This document shows positions 50,601-60,391 of a DNA stretch of 64,000 nucleotides, in pieces. The notes under the pieces were generated by a model. That model saw only the letters and a list, made by a program, of their open reading frames with translations, was not told the DNA's origin and searched no databases. The stretch's first letter is position 1; each line of letters opens with the position of its first letter. A program made the position numbers and the translations under genes. Source of the stretch: Ceratopteris richardii (lineage: Eukaryota > Streptophyta > Polypodiopsida > Polypodiales > Pteridaceae); the NCBI GenBank assembly GCA_020310875.1, contig CM035422.1, positions 50,191,607 through 50,255,606 of the forward strand, read 5' to 3'.

Positions 50601-52746
50601 CATTCCAGATGGTTTCCCAATGCCTTTTGCAGAACAGGTCATTGAAGAAGTAGCTGGGCATGCCTTATATAGCTTCATGGATGGATTCAGTGGCTATAAT
50701 CAAATATCAATACACCCAGAGGATCGAGAAAAGACTGCTTTTATCACACCTTGGGGAACATATGTGTATGTAAAAATGCCATTTGGGCTCAGAAATGCCC
50801 CAGCCACCTTTAACAGAACGGTCAATCTCATCTTTGGCCCCCTATTGCTGGAATCACTTAGAATCTTCATGGATGACTTCTCTTCGTTTTCAGGATCTCA
50901 CAAAGAAACTCCTCTAGATTGTTTGGACCACCATTTGAGGCAGCTGCATAATGTTTTCAAAAGATGCAGAGAAACTAAGTTAAAGCTCAATCCAAACAAA
51001 TGTCATTTCCTTGTGACAGAAGGAACTCTCTTAGGACATGTGGTGTCAGCTAAAGGTATGGCCCCGGATCCTGACAAAATCATTTCTATCTTAAAGTTGC
51101 CTAAACCAAAATCCCCTAAAGAGATCCAGAGTTTTTTGGGGCATACTGGATACCATAGAAGGTGTATTAAAATGTATGCAGAGATAGCTAGACCTCTGGC
51201 TAGACTTACGGGTAAGGAAGTGCCTTTTAAATGGGAAGAAGAGGAGGAAAAAGCATATCAAGCACTGCGGTCAAGGTTAGTGTCTGCTCCCATCTTGATC
51301 ACACCTGAGTGGTCAAAAATATTTCACATACATGTAGATGCCAGTGCCTATGCAGTGGGGGCCGTTTTGACACAACCTAGTGAAGAATTTAAGATGGATA
51401 GACCAATTCAGTATGCCAGTAGAATTTTGACTAAGGCTGAAAGGAATTACAGCACCACAGAAAGGGAAGCCTTGGCAATGGTTTTTGCTGTCCAAAAATT
51501 TCGTCATTACTTGTTGGGAGTAAAATTTGTTATTATAACAGATCACCAACCACTGAAATATTTGCTCAACAAACCACAAGCCACTGGTAGAATATGGAGG
51601 TGGTTATTGTTGTTCCAAGAATTTGATTTTTCTATGGTCCACAGACCAGGTAAAGAAAATGTTATGGCGGATCACCTTTCCAGAATCAATATGATGGAGC
51701 AAGTTAGTGGAATCAACGATGATTTTCCAGATGCTCATCTGTTTGCTGTCCAGGCTCAAGGTTGGTATTATGATATTAAGAATTTCATTAAAACAGGGAT
51801 GTATCCAGAAAAGGCTAGTGCTGCGCAAAGGAAGAGATTGCTACTCAAGAGCAGACCATATACCTTCCTTGAAGATAAACTCTACAGACAGGGCAAGGAT
51901 GACAGGATGAGGAAATGCTTAGAGGAAGATGAAGTGAGGGAAATACTGCAATTTGCACATGAAGGAACAGGTGGTGGGCACCTTCCAGGGCATATCATGA
52001 GCCAGAGAATACTAGATGCTGGTCTATGGTGGCCTACACTCTTTAAGGATGCAGATGATTGGAGAAAAACATGTGATGTGTGTCAGAGGTGTGGACCTAA
52101 GCCAACAAAGCAGAGGCATAACCCCTTAGTTGTTTCCAATTCCTGGCAACCATTTGAGAAGTGGGGGCTGGATTTCGTAGGGCCCATCTACCCTCCGGCG
52201 ATTCCAAAAAGAGAGAAATATCTCTTAATAGCTACAGATTATGCGACCAAGTGGGCTGAAGCTATTGCTTCCCCCGACTGCACTGCCCAAACTGTTGCTG
52301 ATTTCATGTACACTAGCATCATTTGCAGGTTTGGATGTCCACTTGAAATTTGTACAGATCAAGGTACACATTTTGTCAATAAGGTCCTGCAGGAAATTTT
52401 CACCAGGTATAAAATTCTACATAGGACCTCTTGTGCTTATTACCCAAGAGCCAATGGACAGGCTGAATCGACAAATAAGGTTTTAATCTCAATGTTAACA
52501 AAAGAGTGTCTGTTACAGCCCACTTCATGGGGCATTGCTTATCAAGGTACACTATGGGCATACAGGTTAGCATACAAAGAGGCCACCGGATATTCTCCTT
52601 TCCAACTGGTTTATGGCATATTGCCCATTGAGCCCTTTGAATTTTTACATGGCTCACCTAAGATAGCATTCATGCAGGGCAAAAAAGACTGTGATGTCTC
52701 TCAGCGAATAGGGCACTACATAAAGTGGAGGAGATTCGTCTCCTAG
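47614..52746 (+). CDS. gag-pol: G5 gag-pol polyprotein
   Basis: 1,710 residues in one frame. Gag: capsid domain (LNIKFPSFRGLAQEDPDEHI, ADKWFSQFAENHF), a long coiled coil (QLRREIEALKLQKEEEAQAE), then four CCHC-type knuckles at nt 48,393-48,437, 48,452-48,495, 48,643-48,684 and 48,709-48,753 (the last C-X2-C-X5-H-X4-C). Protease: VIVDGGSGINLMP near nt 49,350, with LLIGRPWLRHASVIHDWG. RT: SPMVIVPKKNTNKIRICVDF, YSFMDGFSGYNQI, MPFGLRNAPATFNR and the catalytic FMDD near 50,865. RNase H: HIHVDASAYAVGAVL, TEREALAMVFAVQKFRHYLL, ITDHQPLKYLL, ADHLSRI. Integrase: one zinc module (HEGTGGGHLP...CDVCQRC), core WGLDFVGPIYP, TDQGTHFVN and ANGQAESTNK. It encodes all enzymes needed for the element's own copying. 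The start at 47,614 is the first ATG in this frame; an in-frame ATG at about 47,722 (MAGQVDLEIL) is an alternative. Confidence 0.95.
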   Translation: MTATRSQTLRIKCKQTRRKTNRRSSSPLSSTSSVGSMAGQVDLEILLSRLNIKFPSFRGLAQEDPDEHIRRFLALCKTRGLMGREDAFLILFPATLEGLADKWFSQFAENHFTTWDLMKDALAKLPDPPHDFFVKKWLAKPLPVATQCKIKELVLPTASIEEFITTATRLEQIKHQYGTTSSPPTYGTKMEDRVTQLRRELEGLKRNKPYKEEETAVAQLRREIEALKLQKEEEAQAEELAQLRQELQELKGGGIKSGLWCSMCSKQGHIVSECPLLSVTCQLCRKVGHEAHECQSRGMPATTYWTQGGPPTTTNVMAAQNQGNNYNPRQRNNFGNGPRRPIICFRCGECGHYQSRCTLPENAPPCRNCPEARDHYTNCCPKNQASSSGPHIQMISVQEEEMANQVKLPSPSTRVVQLEEIDSFTVQTRSKGKAPVDMGQESLINGLNRDKGVSEDLATTSADTRQKENCTGTSDAIGHAFSRAHEELDKSNGAQALKESEASRLLKSMKKEVSIFDLIKMDGKFRSELLQIIDEASTTSLVAKTAVVHEGKIVREAPLTDYKSPRLTVSIRGHEFKGVIVDGGSGINLMPEHTMEKIGLHPSRPANFTVTLADQSKVRPLGVIPKVPLEVQGNLFILDFVVLRLPQVEGGFPLLIGRPWLRHASVIHDWGKDTMWVQKRGQELTQIYLEEGPDNQGNTSMMQTVGICLEPELEDQPQIDFEEEEDILNWLQAGNSSSCFGVFINNCCTIEGYDEDKEKVQVDGLGEPITNHRRGRKTTLKCIFEEDMTTTENEVNKAKGKVKDSSEECSFPIQEIPTGWMQDKEEQIEIQNTPAYEAMQEKLEDKDKEGEKKEDTLVERNPVQEIQLGNQDNDRPVLVATWLWSHPGLLEKVKSFLTQYIDVFAWHYKDLEGVPATYGEHRIPLVDGAKPIRGKSYRLNPKYAEAVYVEIQKMEDAGIIIPVEHSEWLSPMVIVPKKNTNKIRICVDFRALNKVTIPDGFPMPFAEQVIEEVAGHALYSFMDGFSGYNQISIHPEDREKTAFITPWGTYVYVKMPFGLRNAPATFNRTVNLIFGPLLLESLRIFMDDFSSFSGSHKETPLDCLDHHLRQLHNVFKRCRETKLKLNPNKCHFLVTEGTLLGHVVSAKGMAPDPDKIISILKLPKPKSPKEIQSFLGHTGYHRRCIKMYAEIARPLARLTGKEVPFKWEEEEEKAYQALRSRLVSAPILITPEWSKIFHIHVDASAYAVGAVLTQPSEEFKMDRPIQYASRILTKAERNYSTTEREALAMVFAVQKFRHYLLGVKFVIITDHQPLKYLLNKPQATGRIWRWLLLFQEFDFSMVHRPGKENVMADHLSRINMMEQVSGINDDFPDAHLFAVQAQGWYYDIKNFIKTGMYPEKASAAQRKRLLLKSRPYTFLEDKLYRQGKDDRMRKCLEEDEVREILQFAHEGTGGGHLPGHIMSQRILDAGLWWPTLFKDADDWRKTCDVCQRCGPKPTKQRHNPLVVSNSWQPFEKWGLDFVGPIYPPAIPKREKYLLIATDYATKWAEAIASPDCTAQTVADFMYTSIICRFGCPLEICTDQGTHFVNKVLQEIFTRYKILHRTSCAYYPRANGQAESTNKVLISMLTKECLLQPTSWGIAYQGTLWAYRLAYKEATGYSPFQLVYGILPIEPFEFLHGSPKIAFMQGKKDCDVSQRIGHYIKWRRFVS

Positions 52747-53018
52747 CAACAAAACAATTGATCGAGACTCAGATGAAGAGGAAAGAGGCACATGATCGAC
52801 ACCTGTGGAACAACAACATTGAAGCAGGCATGTTGGTTCTTCTCCATAGACCTAACCTTCATACACAACTGAGAGGAAAATGGCTTCCAAATTGGGAAGG
52901 ACCTTATAGAGTCAAAACAATGTTAAACTTGGGTGCTGTGGAGTTAGAGACGCTGAAAGGAGAGGCCTTGCCACTGGTCAACATTTCAAGGCTGAAGGCC
53001 TATCATCAACACACTTAA
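52725..53018 (+). CDS. G5 integrase C-terminal (GPY/F-like) region
   Basis: 97 residues directly after the gag-pol frame. LLHRPNLHTQLRGKWLPNWE and GPYRVKTMLNLGAVELETLK match the GPY/F module found at the end of gypsy integrases, followed by INISRLKAY-like ending words (VNISRLKAYH). No chromodomain follows. Confidence 0.82.
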   Translation: MEEIRLLATKQLIETQMKRKEAHDRHLWNNNIEAGMLVLLHRPNLHTQLRGKWLPNWEGPYRVKTMLNLGAVELETLKGEALPLVNISRLKAYHQHT

Positions 53019-53486
53019 AGACGTATGGATCCCCTGGAACTGCCAAATATGTCCAGGTTGTACACAACTTTCTCATCATATTTTGCTCAGTTTTAGTAGT
53101 TTTCCTTATCAATTTCATCTTTGTTATTGGTGTTTTTAGAAAACCTAGAAGATATTTCAAAACCACTGCCAAGCAAGCTCTTTTTTGGAAATTTTTTAGC
53201 AATTTTAGCATTTTTCTAGCAATTTTTATCCCTTTCTGATGTCTTTTTATTGCCCAATTTGAGGAATAAATGGAGGGTCTCTGTGGTTTGATGAAGGATT
53301 TTAGGCTCAACATGTAGAAAATTTCATCAGAATTTTTTCAGAATTTTTTTAGAATTTTTTGGCCAATTTTTGGCATTTTTTTTCAGATTTTTCCTTGATT
53401 TTTCTCTAAATTGGGCTATTTATTAAAAAAAAAGAAAAAAAAAAGGGCCCCCTAGGGAATTTGCGGGTTTCCAAAAAAAAAAAAAT
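53019..53486 (+). other. G5 3' non-coding region, T-rich part
   Basis: T-rich with many TTTTT and AATTTTT words, and no coding. It leads into the C-tract array. Confidence 0.7.
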
Positions 53487-54086
53487 CCCCCCCCCCTCCC
53501 CCCCCCCCCTCCCCCCCCCCCCCACCGACCAAGCCCCCCCCCCCCCCCCCGCCCCCCGTTCTGACAGCCCCCCCCCACCGACCAAGCCCCCCCCCCCCCC
53601 ACCGACCATCCCCCCCCCCCCCCCCCCGTTCTGACAGCCCCCCCCCCTCCCCCCCCCCTCCCCCCCCCCCCACCCCACCGACCATCCCCCCCCCCCCCCC
53701 ACCGACCATCCCCCCCCCCCCCCCCCCCCCGCCCCCCATTCTGACAGCCCCCCCCCCCCCCCCCGCGCCCCCCCCCCCTCCCCCCCCCCCCCCACCGACC
53801 AAGCCCCCCCCCCCACCGACCATCCCCCCCCCCCCCTCCCCCACCCCACCGACCATCCCCCCCTCCCCCCCCCCCCCCGCCCCCCGTTCTGACAGCCCCC
53901 CCCCCCCCCCCCCCCGACCCCCCCCCCCCCCACCGACCATCCCCCCCCCCCCCCACCGACCATCCCCCCCCCCCCCCACCGACCATCCCCCCCCCCCCCC
54001 CCCCTCCCCCCCCCCCCCCCCCACCGACCACCCCCCCCCCCCCCTCCCCCCCCCCCCCCCCCCCGTTCTGACAGCCCCTCCCCCCC
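53487..54086. repeat. 600-bp C-tract array in G5 3' region
   Basis: Almost pure cytosine runs (up to ~20 or more in a row) are punctuated by two words: CACCGACCATCC or CACCGACCAAGC (about a dozen occurrences) and CCGTTCTGACAGCC (five occurrences, one with A for G). The complementary strand is a chain of G-runs with obvious G-quadruplex potential. Exact run lengths may be uncertain because such tracts are hard to sequence. Confidence 0.9.
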
Positions 54087-54300
54087 TATTTTCTTTTTAT
54101 TATTTTTTATTTATTTTATTTTATTTTTTTTTTATTAATTTTTATCTTTTATTTATTTTATTTTATTTTATTTTCTTCTTTATTTTATTTTCTGTCTGAG
54201 CGTTGAAAACGAAAAAAAAAAAAAAAAGAGCGATCATTTTTATTTTTATTTTATTTTACTTTATTTTTTTTATTTTTTCATGGCTCAAAGCTATTGGCTC
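54087..54300. repeat. T/A low-complexity stretch in G5 3' region
   Basis: TTTTA/TTTATT-type repeats and an A-run follow the C-tracts. No gene. Confidence 0.8.
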
Positions 54301-54888
54301 TGGATTGTGCCTCGGTTGGCCGTTTTTTACAAAAATGGAGTCATTTTCATGTTTTTTGGCACCTATGAACTCAGTTTTTGAATTTCTTTTTACAAATTCC
54401 CACTTTTTGTATGACTTTTGGTCTGAAACCACATGTTTTGAACACCTTTATCACATGTTTTTATTTCACAACATTGTCCAAATGATCTATTCTCACCTTG
54501 TCTTACCTTATGTTTAATAATCTCCCATATGTACCCTCTGTAGCCCTCCGGTTTGTTCACATTAGCCTCCTCCCGACCCCTGATTCCTACTCCCCATCCC
54601 TCCCTTTACCAATATGCCCAGCCACATCCTTTCCCCTCCCTACCCCATCCATATTCGCACCCTCAGCCCTCCCTTCCCCTTCCTTTCTCCCCTTCCATTG
54701 CCCCCCCTTTTTGCTTTTCCATTCCAAAATCCCACTTTTGGTTCTTCTCTGGGGCTTGTTCTCTCCTGTTTTGGTGGAATTGGTTGCTGCTCAGATGTCC
54801 TATTCAAGTTTTTGCGGCTATATCTTCATCGTGATCAAAGTTTAGCTATCGCTCTCCGGGACGGAGAGCACATTAGGTGGTGGGCAAC
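54301..54888 (+). other. G5 3' region up to the LTR, with pyrimidine tract and weak polypurine tract
   Basis: A C/T-rich stretch at about 54,560-54,730 (CCCATCCCTCCCTTTACC, CCTTCCTTTCTCCCC) is followed by a hairpin GCTCTCCGGGACGGAGAGC (about 54,850-54,869). AGGTGGTGGGCAAC then sits just before the 3' LTR, the best polypurine-tract candidate. Confidence 0.6.
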
Positions 54889-55922
54889 TGTTGAGCCCAC
54901 AAAAGTCATGTTGGTCCAAGTCAACTGCAGTCAAAGTCAACAGGTCAAAGTCAACAGGTCAAAGTCAACAAGGTCAAGGTCAAAGTCAATAGGTGCAAAG
55001 TCAAAGTGCGTAAGTGCAGGTGTCAAAGTGCACAGGTAGTGCACAATGAATTGTCCACAAAGGGTAAATCGGAGAAAATAGGTTGCAGGTTGCAGAGGTA
55101 CTTTCTCTAATTTCCCTAAGGTTCAAAGTGTGTTTTAAAGTGTTTTGGAAGGTTCAGGTGAACCCCCCTTATGTGCAAAAGTGAAGAATTAAAAGGAAAT
55201 GTGAAGGCATGTGAAGCGGCAAAGTGTACGCACAGGTGAAAGTATGGCCCCCCATTAAAATTTTTGGTTTTAGACTAAAGTCACTACAGGACAAAACAGT
55301 GAGTAGTTGGCTGCCACTTGTGAGAGCAATCTTGGGACATCAAAGTGAGCACCAAGATTCACTTGCAGTTAGGAGCGTACGTGATCGACACACTCAAATC
55401 AAGGCAAGGGCCATTCTTGGACCAAGGTTAGAGTAAGCAAGAGAGCATAGGCTAAGTGGAGCAAGAGAGAGAAGTGCAAGGGTCACCAGAGTACGTCGCA
55501 CAGAAGTGAAAGTGCAAGGTGCATAGAGGGTGACCAAGGATTTTGGTGCAGAGAAGTGCTAAGCTATAGTTCCCCCAAGTATCTCAAGGTCCTTTTGCAG
55601 TGTACGCTTGCCGACAGCAGGTATTCACTCCTCCCCCTTTGTGGAAGCTTGGTGCAAGGTGTGCACAAGGAGAAGCTTGAAGCAGGTGGAGGTTTGTTGC
55701 AGAGGAGGTCGGCAGCAAGAGGACATTGGGATATTGGATATTTTGTAATTGGGCACTCTGCGGGATTGTGCACAGAGGTATTGGTGTATCTTGTATTTCA
55801 AACATTGTACTTTTCTTACTGTAATCAAACGGCAGAGACTTCCAAGGTGTATTTTCTCTTTTGGTCCTTCCATTTTCTCCTACAAACCCTCAAACTCCTT
55901 CTTGTCAAAGAATCCCCCAACA
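54889..55922 (+). repeat. G5 3' LTR (1,034 bp)
   Basis: About 99.5% identical to the 5' LTR by hand count. It carries the second W-box array at 54,919-55,004. It is followed by the target duplication GAGGA. Confidence 0.96.
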
Positions 55923-55927
55923 GAGGA

Positions 55928-56960
55928 CTACTCATGTCCATTCCACTCATGCTCTTGTGCTCATTTTAAAGTCTAGATAAAAAGTTTAATGGTAACACAA
56001 CATTTTCTCCAAAGAACATATGAAATCAGGTGGCATTGAGTACCAATTTATAGGCAACTCGATAAGCGCAAACAACATGATGAAGTTGTTTACCCCAATC
56101 AGAGCATTTATTATTTACCAGCTTTTTCAATACATTACATAGGATCTTATTTGTGTTCTCAACGTGTTCGTTAGCTTGCGGATGATAGGGGGAGACTTCT
56201 TATGTATCACCAAAATCCTTGGAGAAGGGTTTCAAAGACTTCGTTCAAGAAGTGTGTACCTCTATCATTTATTAACTCTATTGGTAACCTGTGTCTGGTG
56301 AACACGTTCTCAAATAGGAACTTAGCTCTGATTTGAGCATCGTTCTTTGTAGTGCCTTTGACTTATACCCATGTTGTAAACTAATCTATGGCTAAAATAA
56401 TGTACTCTACATGGGAGTTTCTACACGGGGGGTTAATAGGGCCTACAAAGTATATGGTCCACTTCAAGAATGTGCATCCTCCCATCATTAGCCTCAAAGG
56501 CATCTCATCTTTTCTGATCAGATATTGTGCATGTTGGCAAGTGTCATATCTCTTCACATAGGTAAGTGCATCCATATGAAGAGTGGGCCACCAAAGTCTT
56601 GAGAATATAATGGTGTTAATTACTCGATCAGACCCGAAGTGTCCATCTGCAACACCGCTATGTGCAATCTCTAAGATTGTAAAATAGTATGATTCGAGAA
56701 TGCAAAGTCTTAAGTAACCATCTTTGCCTCTTTGGTATAGGTTGTCTCCTACCAAGGCATAGTCCTCAGCCTCTTGCTTGAAGCTTTGTTTTCTTGCTAG
56801 ACTAGCCTCACTAGGTAGTGTTCCTGATCTCATAAATTCTACCAATGGAGCACTCCACTTTGGAATTACACAGACCAATACACTCCTAAACCTTTCAAAT
56901 TGCGCAATGTTTGTTGTTTTGAACAGTGATTTCCTAGCAATCCTTCATGGGCTTGTTGCA
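55928..56960 (-). pseudogene. G6 integrase remnant
   Basis: 165 residues at 56,381-56,878 with NLYQRGKDGYLRLCILES, the zinc module AHSGVADGHFGSDRVI...YVKRYDTCQHAQY and core words TFLKWTIYFVGPINPP. A partial upstream zinc-module-like stretch lies at 56,880-56,990, matching the double module in G1. Left of 56,380 the integrase core continues in decayed form. Confidence 0.8.
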
Positions 56961-56961
56961 A

Positions 56962-57532
56962 TCAACTACTATGTTCATCCTCCTCGATAGAACAAGCTAA
57001 TACACCCTCTGTATCTCTTCTGTACATATTTCCTGTCAATATTTGATATTTTTGTGATTTTATAATTTCATCTTTGTTCATTTTCACATTCTTATTTGTG
57101 GGTCCAAAGGTCAGCATAGATACCAACTTATTTTCCCATTTAGGAACAACTTCTAAATTGAATAGATAAGCATCGAGTAGTTCATCAGACACTCCTTGTG
57201 GTGATTCTCTTGAAGTGATGTAAGAAAGGTGATCCACTGTGAGGTGTGTCCTACCTTTCCTAAAAACCACTTCAAAGCCGTATTCCATTAGTAAGAGGAA
57301 CCACCTTACTAAGCTCTTGTATTGCAAGATTTATTGATCGAATATAATAAAGCTTGATGATCAGTGAAAAATTTGAACTTGTTGGCCAATAGATAGTCTC
57401 TAAACTTCTTTACAGCATATACCATGCCTAAGTCTTCTTCTCGATTTTTGTATAGTTTTGTTCAATTGTGTTTAGCTATCTTCTAGCATATGCTATAGGC
57501 AAATCTAGATTTCCTTTAATTGTGGGTTGTGT
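56962..57532 (-). pseudogene. G6 RNase H (left part, beside C4)
   Basis: SLVRWFLLLMEYGFEVVFRK, GRTHLTVDHLSYITSRESPQ and DELLDAYLFNLEVVPKWENK correspond to the RNase H end and connection region of G1 pol. Confidence 0.8.
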
Positions 57533-57765
57533 TGTTGATATATTTAGGTAGTGATGTGTGTGAACACTCTAGGACTGCCGAGGCACTTTTTTCCCTCTTT
57601 AGGAGGTTTTTTTCCCCCGGCTTGTATATATGCCTATTGCCCTAATGGGCTACTTATCTTTGTGCATTCTCTAGTAATACATTCAATATTGTGTGTTGTG
57701 CTCCAAGCTTCTTCTTCTTCTTCCTTGTGCTGTTCACGTGCTTCCGTAGACGTCTAACTCCAACA
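57533..57765 (+). repeat. C4 5' LTR
   Basis: TGTTGATATATT...CTCCAACA. It is highly similar to the C2 LTRs. Confidence 0.92.
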
Positions 57766-57767
57766 AT

Positions 57768-57779
57768 TGGTATCAGAGT
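57768..57779 (+). promoter_or_regulatory. C4 primer-binding site
   Basis: TGGTATCAGAGT, 2 bp after the LTR, initiator tRNA-Met type. Confidence 0.85.
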
Positions 57780-58118
57780 AGGTCGTCGCTTCATCTAGGG
57801 CGTCGTCAACACTCCTCCGTTTTCAGTCTCAGAATTGCACGAATTTTGGTGAGCATACTCGGCGTGTTTCCGAGATCAAAACAACTTCACTATATGGTGC
57901 TGAAATCGCGATGTGAGCTCGTTTCGACCTCCGAACACACTATCGTAGCGCTTGTGCAAGCTATTTCATCTTTTTGTGCCAAAGCTATATACTACTTTTG
58001 TTCGCCAGTTTAAGCGTCTCGAAGTCTGCTACAGGTCTAGCAGAACTCGTCTAGGCAGTTCTGTTCAACTTTTTGAGATACAGTCAATTTTTGCATCAAG
58101 GTATTTTAGTCACCGGCC

Positions 58119-58952
58119 ATGGCTGAAAGCAGTGATGTATTTCGTATGTTGGTTGTTGAGGATAAGTTGGATGGTACCAACTACCCATTATGGGCTTATA
58201 TGATGCGACATGTATTGGTTGCAAAAGGACTTTGGAACATTGTGTAGGGTGATGAAAGACGTCTTGTTACACCTGCAACTACAAGTACTGCAAATGCAGG
58301 TGCTGGAGCTGATGAAGATGGTGTCGAAGATGATATTGTGCATATTCCTGTTCGTGCTGCTATTTCTGTTGCACCTATTGTAGAGCAGATTCGTTGGGAT
58401 GGCAAAGATGCCCAGGCATATGCATTGATAGCTTTGTCTGTCAAACATGTCATTATTCCTCATATTCGCTCTTGCAGAACAGCTAAGGATGCTTGGGATA
58501 CACTTACCACATTGTACCAAGCTAGGAATGAGGCTCGTGTTGCTTACCTCCGAAAACAGTTAGAGAGTGAGCACATGAATGAAGGTGATTCTATGGACAC
58601 TTTCCTAACGAAGATCAAAGACTTGAAGGAACATTTGATTTCTGCTGATGAGGTTATACCAGATAGCTCACTTGTGCAAACCGTTCTAAATGGTCTTCTT
58701 GATTCATATAAGTTTGCTTCTACTCTTCGGTTGATGATGAAAGGCAATCCAAATGCCTTATCATTTGAGGAGTTAGTCTCTGTTCTGTTGCAGGAAGATC
58801 AGTCCAGGCAAAACATGTCCATTATGCGAGTTGCAGATCAAGCTTTCCTGGCTAGTCAGAAGGGCAAAGGAAAATGGAGCTCTTCAACTAGTAAGCAGAA
58901 ATCTGCTAATTCTGCATATTCGAAGAAGGAAGATAAAGATGAGAAGAAATAA
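58119..58952 (+). pseudogene. C4 gag (UBN2-type)
   Basis: MAESSDVFRMLVVEDKLDGT near 58,119 and capsid words SCRTAKDAWDTLTTLYQARN, FLTKIKDLKEHLISADEVIP and SFEELVSVLLQEDQSRQ. It parallels C2 gag but carries a single copy of the 90-bp unit. Confidence 0.82.
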
Positions 58953-58964
58953 AAAAAGTAGAAA

Positions 58965-59592
58965 TTGTTTTGTAAGTACTGTAAAGGGAATGATCATATC
59001 ATAAAGAACTGTCCAAAACTGGCTACTAAACAGGCAAAGAAGAAAGAGGCTGGAATGGTTGTTGCAGAGGCCCTCTACACCAAAAGCAGAGTCTGCAAAT
59101 CTTCTATAGGAAGAAGAATGGGCGTTTACTACTGTCTGCAGTTTTCACCCATCTTCTCATGAGCAGTGCATGTCTGCAGTAGACTCAGATGTTTGGTATT
59201 TTGACAGTGGGGTGACCAAACATATTACCTCGCAGCGCAATTTCTTCTCTTCACTCGAGCTTGCCCCTACAGGGAATACTGTTACATGCGCCAACAACTC
59301 CTCTTATCCTGTTATGGGAGTTGGTAAGATCATTTTGACTACTCTTGATGGTAGTTCTTTCACTTTGTCAGATGCTTTATTTGTGCCAGGGATCAAAAAG
59401 AACCTATTATCAGTTTCTGCATTAGCCAAGATTGGCTTGGTTGTGAAATTTGTTGATGACAGGTGTATAGTTCATGATTTGTCAAATGGCGATGTGATTA
59501 TTGCTTCTAGCATTTTATGTCGTGGGCTGTATAAGCTCATAGACTATGAAAGATCTGTAAATGATTTGGCATGTGCAGTAAATGATTCTTAG
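58965..59592 (+). pseudogene. C4 zinc knuckle and protease
   Basis: Knuckle CKYCKGNDHIIKNC (about 58,968-59,010). Protease region WYFDSGVTKHIT and DALFVPGIKKNLLSVSALAK (59,170-59,592). Confidence 0.82.
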
Positions 59593-59599
59593 GCTATGT

Positions 59600-60391
59600 C
59601 AGATGCAAAGCTTTGGCATGCACGCTTTGGTATTCTGAATTTTGCTAGTTTTGCTATGCTTGCAGAAATCTGAAATGGTGTCCTCGTTGCCCAAACTTAA
59701 GGCACCTGGAAAACATGTTTGTGAAGGCTCTATTTTGGGCAAAATGAAGTGTTCATCCTTTCCAAAAGATGGTTCAGTTCGGGCTACTCAGAAATTGCAG
59801 CTTGTACATAGTGATGTCTGTGGTCCTATGCAGACACCTTCTTTTGGAAATTATCTTTACTTCGTGACTTTCATTGATGATTTTTCCAGGCACGCATGGG
59901 TGTATCCACTCAAAGAAAAGTTTGAAGTATTCATGTGCTTTAAACAGTTTTTGGTTTTGGCTGAAAATCTGTCAGCATGTAAAATGGGCACCCTCCGTTC
60001 TGATTGAGGGGGGGAATATATGTCTTCTGATTTTAATGCATTTCTGGCTGAACATGGGATAAAACTCCAGTGTACAGTGCCATATACACCTCAATAAAAT
60101 GGAGTTGCTGAATGAAAGAACAGGTCACTCATGGAGATGGCGAGGTGCATGGTCAAGAGTCAGGCTTTACCGCATAGTTTCTGGCTTGAGGCTGTTATAT
60201 GTGCAACATATATATTGAACATGTGTCCCACTAAAGCGCTGCAGTCTATCACTCCATATGAGGCTTGGCATGACCGCAAGCCATCTGTTGCTCATGAGCA
60301 TGTTTTTGGTTGTTTGGCATATGCACTACTGCTTGAACAACATCGTAGAAAATTGGATGATAAGGCAGTAAAATGTATTTTTGTTAGGTAA
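59600..60391 (+). pseudogene. C4 integrase region
   Basis: Core words LQLVHSDVCGPMQTPSFGNY, YFVTFIDDFSRHAWVYPLKE and the later HSFWLEAVICATYILNMCPT with SITPYEAWHDRKPSVAHEHV. Typical copia integrase. Confidence 0.82.

Larger units (their letters stand above)
46420..55922 (+). mobile_element. G5: young Ty3/gypsy LTR retrotransposon
   Basis: LTRs of 1,034 bp each (46,420-47,453 and 54,889-55,922) are flanked by GAGGA (46,415-46,419 and 55,923-55,927). A primer-binding site, one long gag-pol frame, an integrase C-terminal frame and a 1.9-kb 3' non-coding region with an extreme C-tract array are present. The LTRs differ at about 5 of 1,034 positions, so the insertion is recent (a few hundred thousand years at commonly used plant rates). 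It looks nearly whole, with at most one or two breaks. Order PR-RT-RH-INT and no chromodomain: a non-chromovirus gypsy lineage different from G1. Confidence 0.95.

Noticed and set aside
53406-54031. Three overlapping minus-strand glycine-rich 'proteins' of 185-202 residues
   Set aside because: They are translations of the C-tract array in all three frames. No start context, no composition outside Gly/Trp/Val/Arg, and they lie in a retroelement 3' region.
54498-55039. Plus-strand frames rich in Pro/Ser/Phe before and into the G5 3' LTR
   Set aside because: They translate a pyrimidine tract and cross the LTR boundary, so they are not genes.
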